Assembly: GCA_018368345.1 (NCBI GenBank)
Contig: JAGZEK010000021.1
Location: forward strand, 1 to 28,604
DNA from: Collinsella sp.
GTDB taxonomy: Bacteria; Actinomycetota; Coriobacteriia; Coriobacteriales; Coriobacteriaceae
Direction of reading: 5' to 3'
DNA length: 28,604 nucleotides
A model generated the notes under the pieces. It searched no databases and was not told the origin of the DNA. It saw only the letters and a program-made list of their open reading frames with translations. The position numbers and the translations under genes were made by a program. This document shows positions 15,552-22,466 of this stretch, piece by piece; the stretch's first letter is position 1; the number at the start of each line of letters is the position of its first letter.

Positions 15552-17057
15552 TTACGACCACTCCTCGTCGCCCGCGTCCTCAAAGAGGGCTGCGGCGGCG
15601 TTTTCACCGGCGATGCGACCCGAGTTAAGGCAGAAGCCCATGGTGTTACCCGGAATGCAGTAGTTATAGGAGTCGCCATAGATGGTGCAGGCATCGGTGC
15701 CAACGCAGTACAGGCCAGGGATGACCTCATAGTCGTCGGTCATGACCTCCATCTTGTGGTTAATGAGCACGCCGCCCAGGGTGCCGTAGGCGCCACAGTA
15801 CTGCTTGCAGCAATAGAAGGGGCCCTTCTCGAGCGGCTTCATAAACTCGCGCTCTTTCTCAAAGATGTCGTCCCAGCCGTTGTCGCACATCTCGTTGTAC
15901 TCGTCGACGTTAGCGAGCAGACCCTCCACGTCGATACCCGCCTTCTCGGCAAGCTCCTCCAGCGTATCGGCCTGGCAGATCGCCGGATAGCCGGCCTCCA
16001 GGTCGCGGTTCCACTGCTCCTCAAAGCCGTCGTACAGGTCGTGCGGATGAACGTGGCTGACGATATCCGGACCATCCTTCTTCCAGTGCTTGAGCATACG
16101 GGAATCAAAGATGGCATAGGCGACCTTGCCGGGGAGATGGTTGATGGCGTTGCCGACAAAGGTGGTGTTGAAGATCTCGTCCTCCGGCATAAAGCGCTCG
16201 CCCAGACGGTTGCACCAGTAGCACGGCTGACGGAATGCGCCCTCGACATAGAAGTGGTTCATGTTGTCGGGGATCTGATACATGAGCTCCATGGTCACCG
16301 GGGTGTGGCCGCCGCCGACCTCGTGGCACATGTTGATGCCGTCGCCGTCCATGCCCGGAATGGCAAACGAGAACAGGTCTTTACCCCACTCAAAGTCGAG
16401 CTTCTCCTTGATGAGCTTAGCGTTGTGGCCAAAACCGCCCGTAGCGACAATCGCGGACTTGCACGAGATTTGGTACTCCTCGCCATCCTTGTCCTTGGCG
16501 GTCACGCCGCAGATGGCGCCGTCCTCGCCCTTGATAAGGCCGGTGCCCGGGCACTCGAACATAAACTCGACGCCCAGGTCCTGGGCACGCTCGGTCATGC
16601 GCTTGGTCATCGTGGTCGCCGCGCGAGGACCGGGCTCCGAGCCATCCTCGGGCTGCACGACATGCCAGGTGTACTCGCCGTCGGAGTAGGCGCGCGTGCG
16701 CTCGCGGGCACGGAATGCCGGACGCACGGAGTTAAACTCCACGCCCATGTCCTGAAGCCATGCGATGGTATCGCCTGACTTAAAGTAGTAGTCGCGCACC
16801 AGGCGAGCATCGACCTGGTAATGGGTGTAGAACATATGGCGACGGAAGAGCTCGCCAGGCGTGACCTCGATCATCGAGGCCTTCTGGAGCGGAGAGCCAG
16901 CGGCGGCAGGTCCCATACCCATGTTGGCGGCGCCACCGGTAATGGGGGCCTTCTCCAGGGCAATGACGCGAGCGCCCGCCTCGGCTGCAGCGACCGCCGC
17001 GGCAAGACCACTCAGACCCGCGGCGACGACAACGACGTCGGTCTCTAACTGTTTCAT
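15552..17057 (-). CDS. FAD-dependent fumarate-reductase/flavocytochrome c-like oxidoreductase
   Basis: This 501-residue member of the FAD_binding_2 family has the N-terminal dinucleotide fold VVVVAAGLSGLAAAVAAAEAG, the segment KAPITGGAANMGMG, and the C-terminal GAYGTLGGVLINHKMEVM and YCIPGNTMGFCLNSGRIAGE. It has no Tat or Sec signal, no FMN-bearing domain and no haem CxxCH, unlike the exported fumarate and urocanate reductases, so it should be cytoplasmic and need a soluble electron donor. The first Gly of GxGxxG is Ala here (AAGLSG). AAAGGAGG precedes the ATG. The next gene downstream encodes the NuoG-GltD fusion, a plausible donor, and an MFS transporter remnant lies upstream. This family reduces C=C bonds or aromatic and keto substrates; the substrate is unknown. 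Confidence 0.82.
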   Translation of the reverse strand: MKQLETDVVVVAAGLSGLAAAVAAAEAGARVIALEKAPITGGAANMGMGPAAAGSPLQKASMIEVTPGELFRRHMFYTHYQVDARLVRDYYFKSGDTIAWLQDMGVEFNSVRPAFRARERTRAYSDGEYTWHVVQPEDGSEPGPRAATTMTKRMTERAQDLGVEFMFECPGTGLIKGEDGAICGVTAKDKDGEEYQISCKSAIVATGGFGHNAKLIKEKLDFEWGKDLFSFAIPGMDGDGINMCHEVGGGHTPVTMELMYQIPDNMNHFYVEGAFRQPCYWCNRLGERFMPEDEIFNTTFVGNAINHLPGKVAYAIFDSRMLKHWKKDGPDIVSHVHPHDLYDGFEEQWNRDLEAGYPAICQADTLEELAEKAGIDVEGLLANVDEYNEMCDNGWDDIFEKEREFMKPLEKGPFYCCKQYCGAYGTLGGVLINHKMEVMTDDYEVIPGLYCVGTDACTIYGDSYNYCIPGNTMGFCLNSGRIAGENAAAALFEDAGDEEWS

Positions 17058-17262
17058 GCGAATCCTCCTTTATAGGGCTCTTGGACGAGCCCGGGCTTCA
17101 TGCGAATTGCATGCGTATCGACAGCCATACTTTCGCTCGAAAACAGGCTCAAAACCATGTGCAGGCGCACCGATGTTTGCCCATAGCGACCACGGGCTTT
17201 GTGCGGATGAACCATGCGTTTGGACAACGCTTTCGAGCGCATGGTCCTGGCGCCATACGCAC

Positions 17263-17296
17263 AAAGGGGGCGGTGTGCTTCACGGCGTCCGCCCCT
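17263..17296 (-). terminator. Terminator of the truncated MFS gene
   Basis: On the minus strand AGGGGCGG and CCGCCCCCT form an 8-bp stem with one bulged C and a 15-nt loop, followed by TTTG. It sits 16 bp after the stop of the MFS remnant. The rest of 17058-17311 contains no gene I can support. Confidence 0.5.
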
Positions 17297-17311
17297 GATA
17301 GTCGAGTTTTC

Positions 17312-17550
17312 TTATTTATGGTTCTGCTTTGCCTCGAGCACATCGAGCGGCGTAAGTGCCTGAATAGTGCGCTCTTTTCCAAAGATTGCCGAGCACACGA
17401 GCGTTCCCGACATGACCAGGCAAACCGCGAGCGCGATTCCAAAGGCCCAGAATGCGAAGAGGTGGCCAAAGTTGATCGGCTGCTGCAGCATAAACGTGAA
17501 GAACGACGTGGCAAGACCCATAAAGACGCAGGGCACATTGGAGCAGATCG
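17312..17550 (-). pseudogene. 3' remnant of a membrane transporter (MFS-type), truncated at the repeat array
   Basis: The minus frame encodes about 74 residues ending in TAA at 17312: VFMGLATSFFTFMLQQPINFG, then HLFAFWAFGIALAVCLVMSG, then SAIFGKERTIQALTPLDVLE. These look like the last two transmembrane helices and cytoplasmic tail of an MFS carrier, the kind often paired with cytoplasmic FAD reductases. Reading upstream, the frame runs through ICSNVPC and then directly into the first motif of repeat array 2 (about 17544-17553). No start region or remaining helices lie upstream, so about 80% of the gene is missing. The family assignment rests on a short hydrophobic segment and is tentative; the truncation is clear. 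Confidence 0.55.
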
Positions 17551-17715
17551 AGACAAACCAAAACCGTCCCGGCAGAAAATCTCAATCTGTAACAGTTACT
17601 CGGCAAAATCCATCCCTCGTGTTACAGATTTAGACAAACCGTCCAGGCGGGGACTCAACATCTCAATCTGTAACACCTAGCCGCCCAAATCGGGTCTAGA
17701 TGTTACAGATCGAGA
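17546..17715. repeat. Array 2: alternating 15-bp motif, two full pairs and one truncated
   Basis: Plus-strand motif copies are at 17580-17594 and 17661-17675; minus-strand copies at 17620-17634 and 17701-17715. A partial minus-strand copy (GATCGAGA, to 17553) lacks its first bases. Right-arm ends lie exactly 81 bp apart (17553, 17634, 17715) and both loops are exactly 25 nt. The 17580-17634 pair matches the 9394-9448 pair of array 1 closely: 21 of 25 loop bases, and the same TCTAAATCTG variant in the right arm. Confidence 0.93.
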
Positions 17716-17760
17716 TTTTGTTTGAGAGGCTGAGAATTGAACCGAAAACACGGTCTCGGA

Positions 17761-17795
17761 ATAACAAAAAAGCTCGCCGGCTAGGCCGACGAGCT
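17761..17795 (-). terminator. Original tRNA-fMet terminator, displaced by the element
   Basis: On the minus strand an 11-bp stem with one wobble (17795-17785 with 17781-17771) and a 3-nt loop are followed by TTTTTTG. It sits directly beyond the left att repeat and so was the terminator of the tRNA gene before the element inserted. Confidence 0.75.
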
Positions 17796-17797
17796 GC

Positions 17798-17849
17798 AAG
17801 TTCTTGGTCGCGGGGGCAGGATTTGAACCTACGACCTCCGGGTTATGAG
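17798..17849. repeat. Left attachment-site repeat (duplicated 3' half of tRNA-fMet)
   Basis: It is identical over 52 bases to 22933-22984. It covers the tRNA 3' part from CCA through the anticodon loop plus a few bases beyond. The sequence then diverges (GAGAGTGC here, GAGCCCGG in the intact gene), so this copy is a non-functional tRNA fragment. Confidence 0.93.
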
Positions 17850-17991
17850 AGTGCTTTATATTATTCTGTCCTGCAAATCTAATAGCTCTTCTTTCATGTG
17901 ATAATATGGTATTTGAGCTGCTGTTTTATTCATACAGTTCATATGGTTGCGTAATGTTTAATCATTCAGTTAGTTCTTTAGAATCAGCTGT

Positions 17992-18021
17992 TTGCTACAT
18001 GATTGCTACAACGCTGCTACA
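17992..18021 (+). repeat. Three TTGCTACA/CTGCTACA sites at 11-bp spacing (likely integrase arm sites)
   Basis: Copies start at 17992, 18003 and 18014, exactly 11 bp apart, just upstream of the integrase gene; the last overlaps the leader. The same heptamer TGCTACA recurs near the right end at 22375-22393 and 22848-22878. The rest of 17850-18056 is AT-rich leader; TGTGATAAT at about 17897-17905 could be an extended -10. Confidence 0.7.
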
Positions 18022-18056
18022 AATACGAATATGAAATGTTCTTGAAGGGTTTGGCT

Positions 18057-19268
18057 ATGGGCACGCTTTACTACACAGGGCAAGAGTTGCTAGAGGATAA
18101 AAAACGCGGCAAGTTTCGCGGGCGGCTGTCGTACCGTGACACCAACAACAAACGCCGATATATAACGCGCACGCTAAACGCCACGGGCAAGCGGGCTGCT
18201 AACGCAGAGCTAGCAGCATGGCGGCAAGAAAAAGAACGGGAACATAGCGAAAGCCTTGACCGCAACGGCGGCATATCGTTACCCGCGGCAGATACCCCCA
18301 TATCCGATTATGTGTCCCAATACATAGACGCAAAGGAGCAGACTAAAGCTATTGAACCGTCAACCATAAGCAGCTATCGCGATTCGCTGCGGTATATAGC
18401 CGCAACTTTTAGCGAAACACGAATAAAAGATTTACAGCCTATTGATGCTGAAAAATGGATAGCCGAGCTTGTTAAGGAAGACCGTTCACCCTCCACTATA
18501 GGAAAGGCTTTCAGGCTGCTAAAGATGGTTCTTAATAACGCTATCGCTACGGGCGTTATTGACAAGAACCCGCTATCCCTTGTTAAGCCGCCCAAGCGTG
18601 TCAACAAAAAGCAGGGTATCAACGCGCTAGACGAAACGGCGCTTGCCGAACTTCTCGACAAGCTAAGTCTGCTTGAGCTGTCACCCGTTACTGTCGCGGC
18701 ATACATAGCACTAAACACAGGAATACGGCGCGGGGAGGTATGCGGGCTGCAATGGCGAGACATTGACGCGGACAATCGCGTTATATGGATTAGGCGCTCA
18801 ATTGGACTCGGCAAAGGAGGTGCATATATCAAGCAGCCAAAGACCGACAAGGCAAGAGACGTTGTTCTGCCCGACACTTTGCTAGAAGTGCTTGAGCAAT
18901 GGCAGGAAAAGCAGCGGCAGACATTCGCCGATAATATGGCATCGCTTAACCCCAATTCTTTCATTCTTGGCGATGCGCTCGGGTACTACCACCCAGACAG
19001 GCTATCTAAAGACTGGGCATCTTTAACAAAGATGCTCGGCACGCGTGGCACCGAGGGGCGGCGTTTGTCTTTCCACGATTTGCGCCATACGTGGGCAACA
19101 TTGGCGCTTGCCCACGGCATGGACGTTAAGACCGTCTCAAGCAACCTAGGACACGCCAACGCAGCAATGACGCTGAACGTATACGCAAGTACAGACCCAG
19201 ACGCGAAGCGGCGGGCAGCGGGCATCGTAGAGTGCCTAATGAGATGCGACCATACACCGAGCAAGTAA
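18057..19268 (+). CDS. int: Tyrosine recombinase (phage-type integrase)
   Basis: This 403-residue integrase catalyses site-specific recombination between attP and the tRNA-fMet attB. An N-terminal arm-binding region (about 1-60: KFRGRLSYRDTNNKRRYITRT) is followed by a SAM-like core-binding domain (SDYVSQYIDAKEQTKAIEPS; TFSETRIKDLQPIDAEKWIA). The catalytic domain has R in TGIRRGEVCGLQW, K in KTDKARDVVLP, H-x-x-R in HDLRHTWATLA, the HxA motif in NLGHANAAMT and Tyr in LNVYAST, so all catalytic residues are present. The frame stays open from TTG 18003, but ATG 18057 has AAGGG 7 bases upstream and begins a normal integrase N-terminus. It reads away from the left att site, with arm-type repeats just upstream. 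Confidence 0.95.
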   Translation: MGTLYYTGQELLEDKKRGKFRGRLSYRDTNNKRRYITRTLNATGKRAANAELAAWRQEKEREHSESLDRNGGISLPAADTPISDYVSQYIDAKEQTKAIEPSTISSYRDSLRYIAATFSETRIKDLQPIDAEKWIAELVKEDRSPSTIGKAFRLLKMVLNNAIATGVIDKNPLSLVKPPKRVNKKQGINALDETALAELLDKLSLLELSPVTVAAYIALNTGIRRGEVCGLQWRDIDADNRVIWIRRSIGLGKGGAYIKQPKTDKARDVVLPDTLLEVLEQWQEKQRQTFADNMASLNPNSFILGDALGYYHPDRLSKDWASLTKMLGTRGTEGRRLSFHDLRHTWATLALAHGMDVKTVSSNLGHANAAMTLNVYASTDPDAKRRAAGIVECLMRCDHTPSK

Positions 19269-19301
19269 GTATATTTCTACACCCAGAAAGGACATGGCAA
19301 C

Positions 19302-19523
19302 ATGGATAAACAGAGCAACGCACTAATAACGTTCAACGATGAACCAGAGGATGCTATTTCAACCTTAAACGGCGCGGCGTGTCTGCTTAAAATGCTTGCG
19401 GATTCAGCCGATACGGGCGTTAGCCCATACAAGCATATTGGCGATGCTTACTATACGTTGGGCGCTGTTATTGAAGCCGCAACATACAAGCTAGAAAATA
19501 CAATCTTCAACACCGATAAATAA
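19302..19523 (+). CDS. Small unknown protein of the element
   Basis: This 73-residue acidic protein (MDKQSNALITFNDEPEDAIS, then TLNGAACLLKMLADSADTGV, ending KLENTIFNTDK) is probably mostly helical. It has no motif I recognise and no membrane segment. AAAGG lies about 10 bases before the ATG. It starts 33 bp after the integrase stop and is probably cotranscribed with it. A terminator-like hairpin follows. It could be an accessory recombination or regulatory protein, but this is only a guess from position. Confidence 0.6.
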   Translation: MDKQSNALITFNDEPEDAISTLNGAACLLKMLADSADTGVSPYKHIGDAYYTLGAVIEAATYKLENTIFNTDK

Positions 19524-19544
19524 ACGCCCATACAGCTAAAACCT

Positions 19545-19586
19545 AGCCACCCTATACGCCCGATAGGGCAACCCTATAGGGTGGCT
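19545..19586 (+). terminator. Hairpin after the integrase operon, built from ACCCTATA sites
   Basis: A 12-bp perfect stem AGCCACCCTATA/TATAGGGTGGCT (19545-19556 with 19575-19586), with an 18-nt loop, is followed by TTACTCTTTG. It begins 22 bp past the stop of the 73-residue gene. Its stem shares the ACCCTATAGGGT palindrome family described next, so it may be both a terminator and a binding site. Confidence 0.5.
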
Positions 19587-19651
19587 TTACTCTTTGTATA
19601 GCGACCCTATAGGGTGCCTATACAGATAAGAACAGATAAGACTAGATAACA
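19549..19651. repeat. Phased palindromes ACCCTATAGGGT and AGATAAG direct repeats
   Basis: Full palindromes lie at 19571-19582 and 19604-19615, with a half site at 19549-19556. Their starts differ by 22 and 33 bp, multiples of 11. Directly after come three 10-bp direct repeats, ACAGATAAGA, ACAGATAAGA and CTAGATAACA (19622-19651). Confidence 0.75.
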
Positions 19652-19654
19652 GCA

Positions 19655-19700
19655 GCCCGCCGTGCTTGCGCCTTTAAGGGCAAGCGCGGGCGCGGCGGGC
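19655..19700. repeat. Large GC-rich hairpin in the element's non-coding centre
   Basis: GCCCGCCG (19655-19662) pairs with CGGCGGGC (19693-19700), enclosing an inner stem GCTTGC/GCAAGC around CCTTTAAGG. The 15-mer CGGGCGCGGCGGGCG at 19687-19701 recurs exactly at 21541-21555. GC-rich hairpins are common near origins of replication or transfer; no function can be assigned here. Confidence 0.55.
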
Positions 19701-19738
19701 GTGCAACCTTATTAGAAGAAAAGAAGACGGCAAGCACT

Positions 19739-19771
19739 GTTGAAAACTGGTTGAAAACCTGTTGAAAACTG
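19739..19771 (+). repeat. Three tandem 11-bp iteron-like repeats
   Basis: GTTGAAAACTG, GTTGAAAACCT and GTTGAAAACTG lie end to end (19739-19749, 19750-19760, 19761-19771), followed by GTTTTAACG and an AT-rich stretch to about 19900. This pattern resembles the iterons and AT-rich unwinding region of theta-type plasmid origins. The rest of 19524-20097 contains no credible gene. Confidence 0.7.
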
Positions 19772-20097
19772 GTTTTAACGCACCGAGTTATGAAGTTCGC
19801 ATGTTAATCAAAACTCATTTACACACTTTAGCGTTAATAAAAAAGCGCTGGTAAACATTCCTTTAAGGGTTAACCCAGCCTAAAACCATCGCTTTAGTAA
19901 TTACCCGAGGTAGCATATTACGTTTTGGCGCGTCTCTTTTAATCACGCCCGCTGCTGATTCAATCTTTTCTGAATGATATAGCTTATTAAATTGCCTATT
20001 GGCGTATCCGTATGCTAGAAGCCCATAGAACGCTTTCATGTTTATATAGCCCCATCGAATCGCGATTCATCCACCCGACACGTTGAAAGGGGCACTA

Positions 20098-20304
20098 ATG
20101 AAAAGCACCGAGCGACAAGAAGCACCGCGCAACTTAAAAGACCTTCAAGAGCTTGTAACCGTTAAGCAGGTTGCAGACTGCTTGCAAATCTCAAAGGGCA
20201 CTGTTTACAACCTTGTTAAAGATGGACAGCTGTCGGCGGTAAGGATTCGCGGAAATATGATTCGTCTTAACCGCGACCAAGTGTGCCGATATTTCGGTCT
20301 ATAA
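20098..20304 (+). CDS. xis: Excisionase-family HTH protein
   Basis: This 68-residue protein contains a MerR-like winged HTH of the DNA-binding excisionase family: LVTVKQVADCLQISKGTVYN, then LVKDGQLSAVRIRGNMIRLN, then RDQVCRYFGL. It would bend att DNA and bias the integrase to excision, or act as a regulator of the operon. The frame can be extended to TTG 20083, but ATG 20098 has GAAAGGGG at the right distance, so I take that start. It heads a run of three closely spaced genes (xis, the replication-like protein and the 250-residue unknown), with 12 bp to the next start. Confidence 0.85.
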   Translation: MKSTERQEAPRNLKDLQELVTVKQVADCLQISKGTVYNLVKDGQLSAVRIRGNMIRLNRDQVCRYFGL

Positions 20305-20316
20305 CGGGCGGCGGCT

Positions 20317-20748
20317 ATGGGCGATGAACTTAACAAAGCAGGTGAAGCATGTGCGGCGCGGGCACTTTCCAACTGCCCCATATCGTGGGTAAAGCACGAA
20401 GCCGCCAACGCTGGAAACCCCTATTTCAATCAGCTTATTTCAGTCGGTGGAATGGAGTCCTACGGGCGTTATTGGCGGCTTGTTGAACTGCTTTCGAACA
20501 CGACCACACACGCCATACCGCGCGAGGGTGAACAGGGTTACAGGGGCTTTCAGCTCGGTTTGCACTTCAACTGCCCCGAGGAATACGAAGCCTTTATAGC
20601 AACGCTAATAGACCTTGAACTTGTAACTGTCGGCAGCAGCGGGCGGCGGGGTATGCCACTTGTTGATGAATCGGCGCTTGCGATAGGAAAAGCCCGACTA
20701 AACGGTAGCAAAGGCGGCAGGACGGCAGCGCGTAACCGCCAACGTTAA
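20317..20748 (+). CDS. Lin1244/Lin1753 (DUF4373)-like replisome organiser N-terminal domain protein
   Basis: Residues ~20-100 of this 143-residue protein carry the pattern of the DUF4373/Lin1244 N-terminal domain: WVKHEAANAGNPYFNQLISV, GMESYGRYWRLVELLS and FNCPEEYEAFIATLIDLELV. That winged-helix-like domain occurs at the start of phage and plasmid replication organisers. The C-terminus is short and basic (LNGSKGGRTAARNRQR), so the usual second half (a DnaD- or DnaA-interacting region) is missing; the next gene may supply it. The ATG lacks a strong Shine-Dalgarno, but the gene follows xis by 12 bp and is probably coupled. A role in element replication is inferred from domain resemblance and from the iteron-like repeats about 550 bp upstream. 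Confidence 0.6.
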   Translation: MGDELNKAGEACAARALSNCPISWVKHEAANAGNPYFNQLISVGGMESYGRYWRLVELLSNTTTHAIPREGEQGYRGFQLGLHFNCPEEYEAFIATLIDLELVTVGSSGRRGMPLVDESALAIGKARLNGSKGGRTAARNRQR

Positions 20749-20771
20749 ATAGACAAATGGAGCGATTCGAA

Positions 20772-21524
20772 ATGAATAGAAGCCTACTTGACGATTCAAT
20801 CATGCAATGCTCAATTAACAACCGAAACGATGAGCGTGAATCATGCTTTGATGCTTTCAGCACGTGCGAGACGTGCTTTCGGGAGGAAATGAGCCTTGCA
20901 AATCAAGCCTTTAATGATTTGGCACGCTTACCAAGCGATTTAGATTTGTGCGAACCGTTACACCAAGACGAGAGACACGTGCAGAACGCAAATACCCAGT
21001 TTTGCCAAATCCTCGAAGCGCTCGACATAGGCGATGCGACAGAGCTTGCAGACGCTTTAAGCATCGACATAGCGATTTGCAAACGCGTTTATAACAACCC
21101 CTTGCTGTGCAATGGAAAGGAACGCGCCCTTATACTGCAAGAGCTTGATAATTCAAGTTCACCTTTTCTTGATGTTTGGGATATCGAATACAGGCATGGT
21201 GAATCTGTAGGCGAAGCGTTAGCAGCGTGGACGCGTGAGAACTTCAATACGCCGTATCAGTTCTATAAGCAGGCGCAAGAGTTTGAGTTGAAAAGCTATC
21301 TCATTGGAATTGTCGAAAAGCTAAACGACCGCGAGCGATTCGGTCTTTTATATGCGCCAAATCTCGAACGGGCGATTAAAGAAGCGGCGGCGATAGCACT
21401 TGAGGACACGCCAACAGGCGAACCAGCTATAGAGCAAATTAACGCTTGTATTGCATCGCTCAACCATGCCAAGGAACAGTTACTTGATTCTTACAGTGTT
21501 TTGGTTGAAGCGCGAAAGCAATAG
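20772..21524 (+). CDS. Unknown 250-residue protein of the element
   Basis: I do not recognise this protein. It is acidic and predicted mostly helical, with a Cys cluster near the N-terminus (ESCFDAFSTCETCFREEM) that might bind metal. The middle (LEALDIGDATELADALSIDI) and C-terminal parts (YLIGIVEKLNDRERFGLLYA; INACIASLNHAKEQLLDSYS) look like helical bundles. No transmembrane segment or nuclease/ATPase motif is visible. ATG 20772 is chosen over ATG 20757 because GGAG (20759-20762) sits 9 bases before it. It follows the replication-like gene by 23 bp, so a replication or maintenance role is possible but unproven. Confidence 0.65.
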   Translation: MNRSLLDDSIMQCSINNRNDERESCFDAFSTCETCFREEMSLANQAFNDLARLPSDLDLCEPLHQDERHVQNANTQFCQILEALDIGDATELADALSIDIAICKRVYNNPLLCNGKERALILQELDNSSSPFLDVWDIEYRHGESVGEALAAWTRENFNTPYQFYKQAQEFELKSYLIGIVEKLNDRERFGLLYAPNLERAIKEAAAIALEDTPTGEPAIEQINACIASLNHAKEQLLDSYSVLVEARKQ

Positions 21525-21659
21525 ACCGTGACGGGAAACACGGGCGCGGCGGGCGGCGTGCGAATTGTTATAGCTCTATGCGACCGCAAGCACCGTTCGA
21601 GTTTATCAGCGTATCAGCGGCAATTTAGCAATATAGCAACAAAGATGTTGGCATTTGAG

Positions 21660-21751
21660 CGTGTCCCAAAAGCACACGTTAAGAGACGGCGATAAGCAAC
21701 CAAGAACAAAGCAAAAAACAGGCGCTTTAACCGTCTCTTTAACTGTCTCTT
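21660..21751. promoter_or_regulatory. Inverted-repeat cluster upstream of the resolvase (candidate res site)
   Basis: CGTGT-9-ACACG lies at 21660-21678. AAGAGACGG (21681-21689) is inverted as CCGTCTCTT (21731-21739), with a second GTCTCTT at 21745-21751. Serine resolvases usually bind several inverted sites just upstream of their own gene, and this cluster lies where such a site is expected. A promoter-like TTGTCC-18-TAGATA (21757-21786) follows. Nothing else is seen in 21525-21807. Confidence 0.4.
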
Positions 21752-21807
21752 TATTATTGTCCCGAAATGCCTTAAACTTTTAGATACACCTACAAAGGGG
21801 GCAAGTA

Positions 21808-22368
21808 ATGATATTTGGATATGCACGCGTTAGCACCAAAGAACAGAACCTAGACCGACAGCTAGACCAGTTGGCTAAACGTGGCGTTGATAAGATTTTT
21901 AGCGACAAAATCAGCGGCGTTAAAGAAAGCCGCCCCGAACTCGACAAAATGCTTGGACAGTTAAGGAGGGGCGATACTGTTGTAGTTTGCAGTTATGACC
22001 GCTTGGCACGAAGCAGCAAGCAACTATTCAGTCTTGCCGAACGCTTTGAGGAAAACGGCGTTTCACTTGTATCCATCAAAGAGGGCACCGATACCAGCAC
22101 CCCACAGGGACGTTTCTTCTTTGCAATGTGCGCGGCTATGGCGCAGTTTGAGCGCGAATTGATTAAGGAAAGACAGGCAGAGGGCATAGCGGCGGCAAAA
22201 GCACGCGGGCGGCAGTTTGGCAGACCCGCCACAGACCCAGACAAGATGGACACCGCTGTAAGGCTATACAAAGACGGCGGCATTTCCGTTAAGGAGATAT
22301 GCGAGCGCACAGGCGTAAGCCGTGCCCCGCTTTATAGGGAACTCAAGAAAAAGGGCATCGAGCGATAG
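21808..22368 (+). CDS. Serine recombinase (resolvase/invertase family)
   Basis: This 186-residue protein is a complete small serine recombinase. The N-terminal catalytic domain starts FGYARVSTKEQNLDRQLDQL, with nucleophile Ser9, and has conserved Arg/Asp in YDRLARSSKQLFSLAERFEE and the arm region GRFFFAMCAAMAQFERELIK. The C-terminal HTH_7 domain is GISVKEICERTGVSRAPLYR. Length and layout match plasmid multimer resolvases of the Tn3/Pin type rather than large serine integrases. GGGGG lies 8 bases before the ATG. In a tRNA-integrated element that already has an integrase, its likely job is to resolve dimers of the excised circular form. Promoter-like TTGTCC-18-TAGATA precedes it. Confidence 0.93.
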   Translation: MIFGYARVSTKEQNLDRQLDQLAKRGVDKIFSDKISGVKESRPELDKMLGQLRRGDTVVVCSYDRLARSSKQLFSLAERFEENGVSLVSIKEGTDTSTPQGRFFFAMCAAMAQFERELIKERQAEGIAAAKARGRQFGRPATDPDKMDTAVRLYKDGGISVKEICERTGVSRAPLYRELKKKGIER

Positions 22369-22374
22369 CGCCAC

Positions 22375-22393
22375 CTGCTACAACGCTGCTACA
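22375..22393 (+). repeat. Two CTGCTACA sites at 11-bp spacing after the resolvase gene
   Basis: Copies start at 22375 and 22386, the same heptamer and phase as the sites near the left end of the element, in the same orientation. Confidence 0.6.
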
Positions 22394-22430
22394 ATCAATT
22401 CGCCCATAGCCGAACAGGCTAACGAAAATA

Positions 22431-22466
22431 GAGCGCTTGCCATTCAGTTGGCGGGCGCTCTTTTTC
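22431..22466 (+). terminator. Intrinsic terminator of the resolvase gene
   Basis: An 11-bp stem with two wobble pairs (22431-22441 with 22450-22460) and an 8-nt loop are followed by TTTTTCGTTGTT. Confidence 0.8.

Noticed and set aside
17081..17680. 199-codon plus-strand frame
   Set aside because: It runs antisense through the MFS remnant and across the repeat array, with no domain or ribosome-binding site.
17805..17849. A second tRNA-Met gene
   Set aside because: Only the 3' half is present; it is the left att duplication, and the 5' half is replaced by unrelated sequence.
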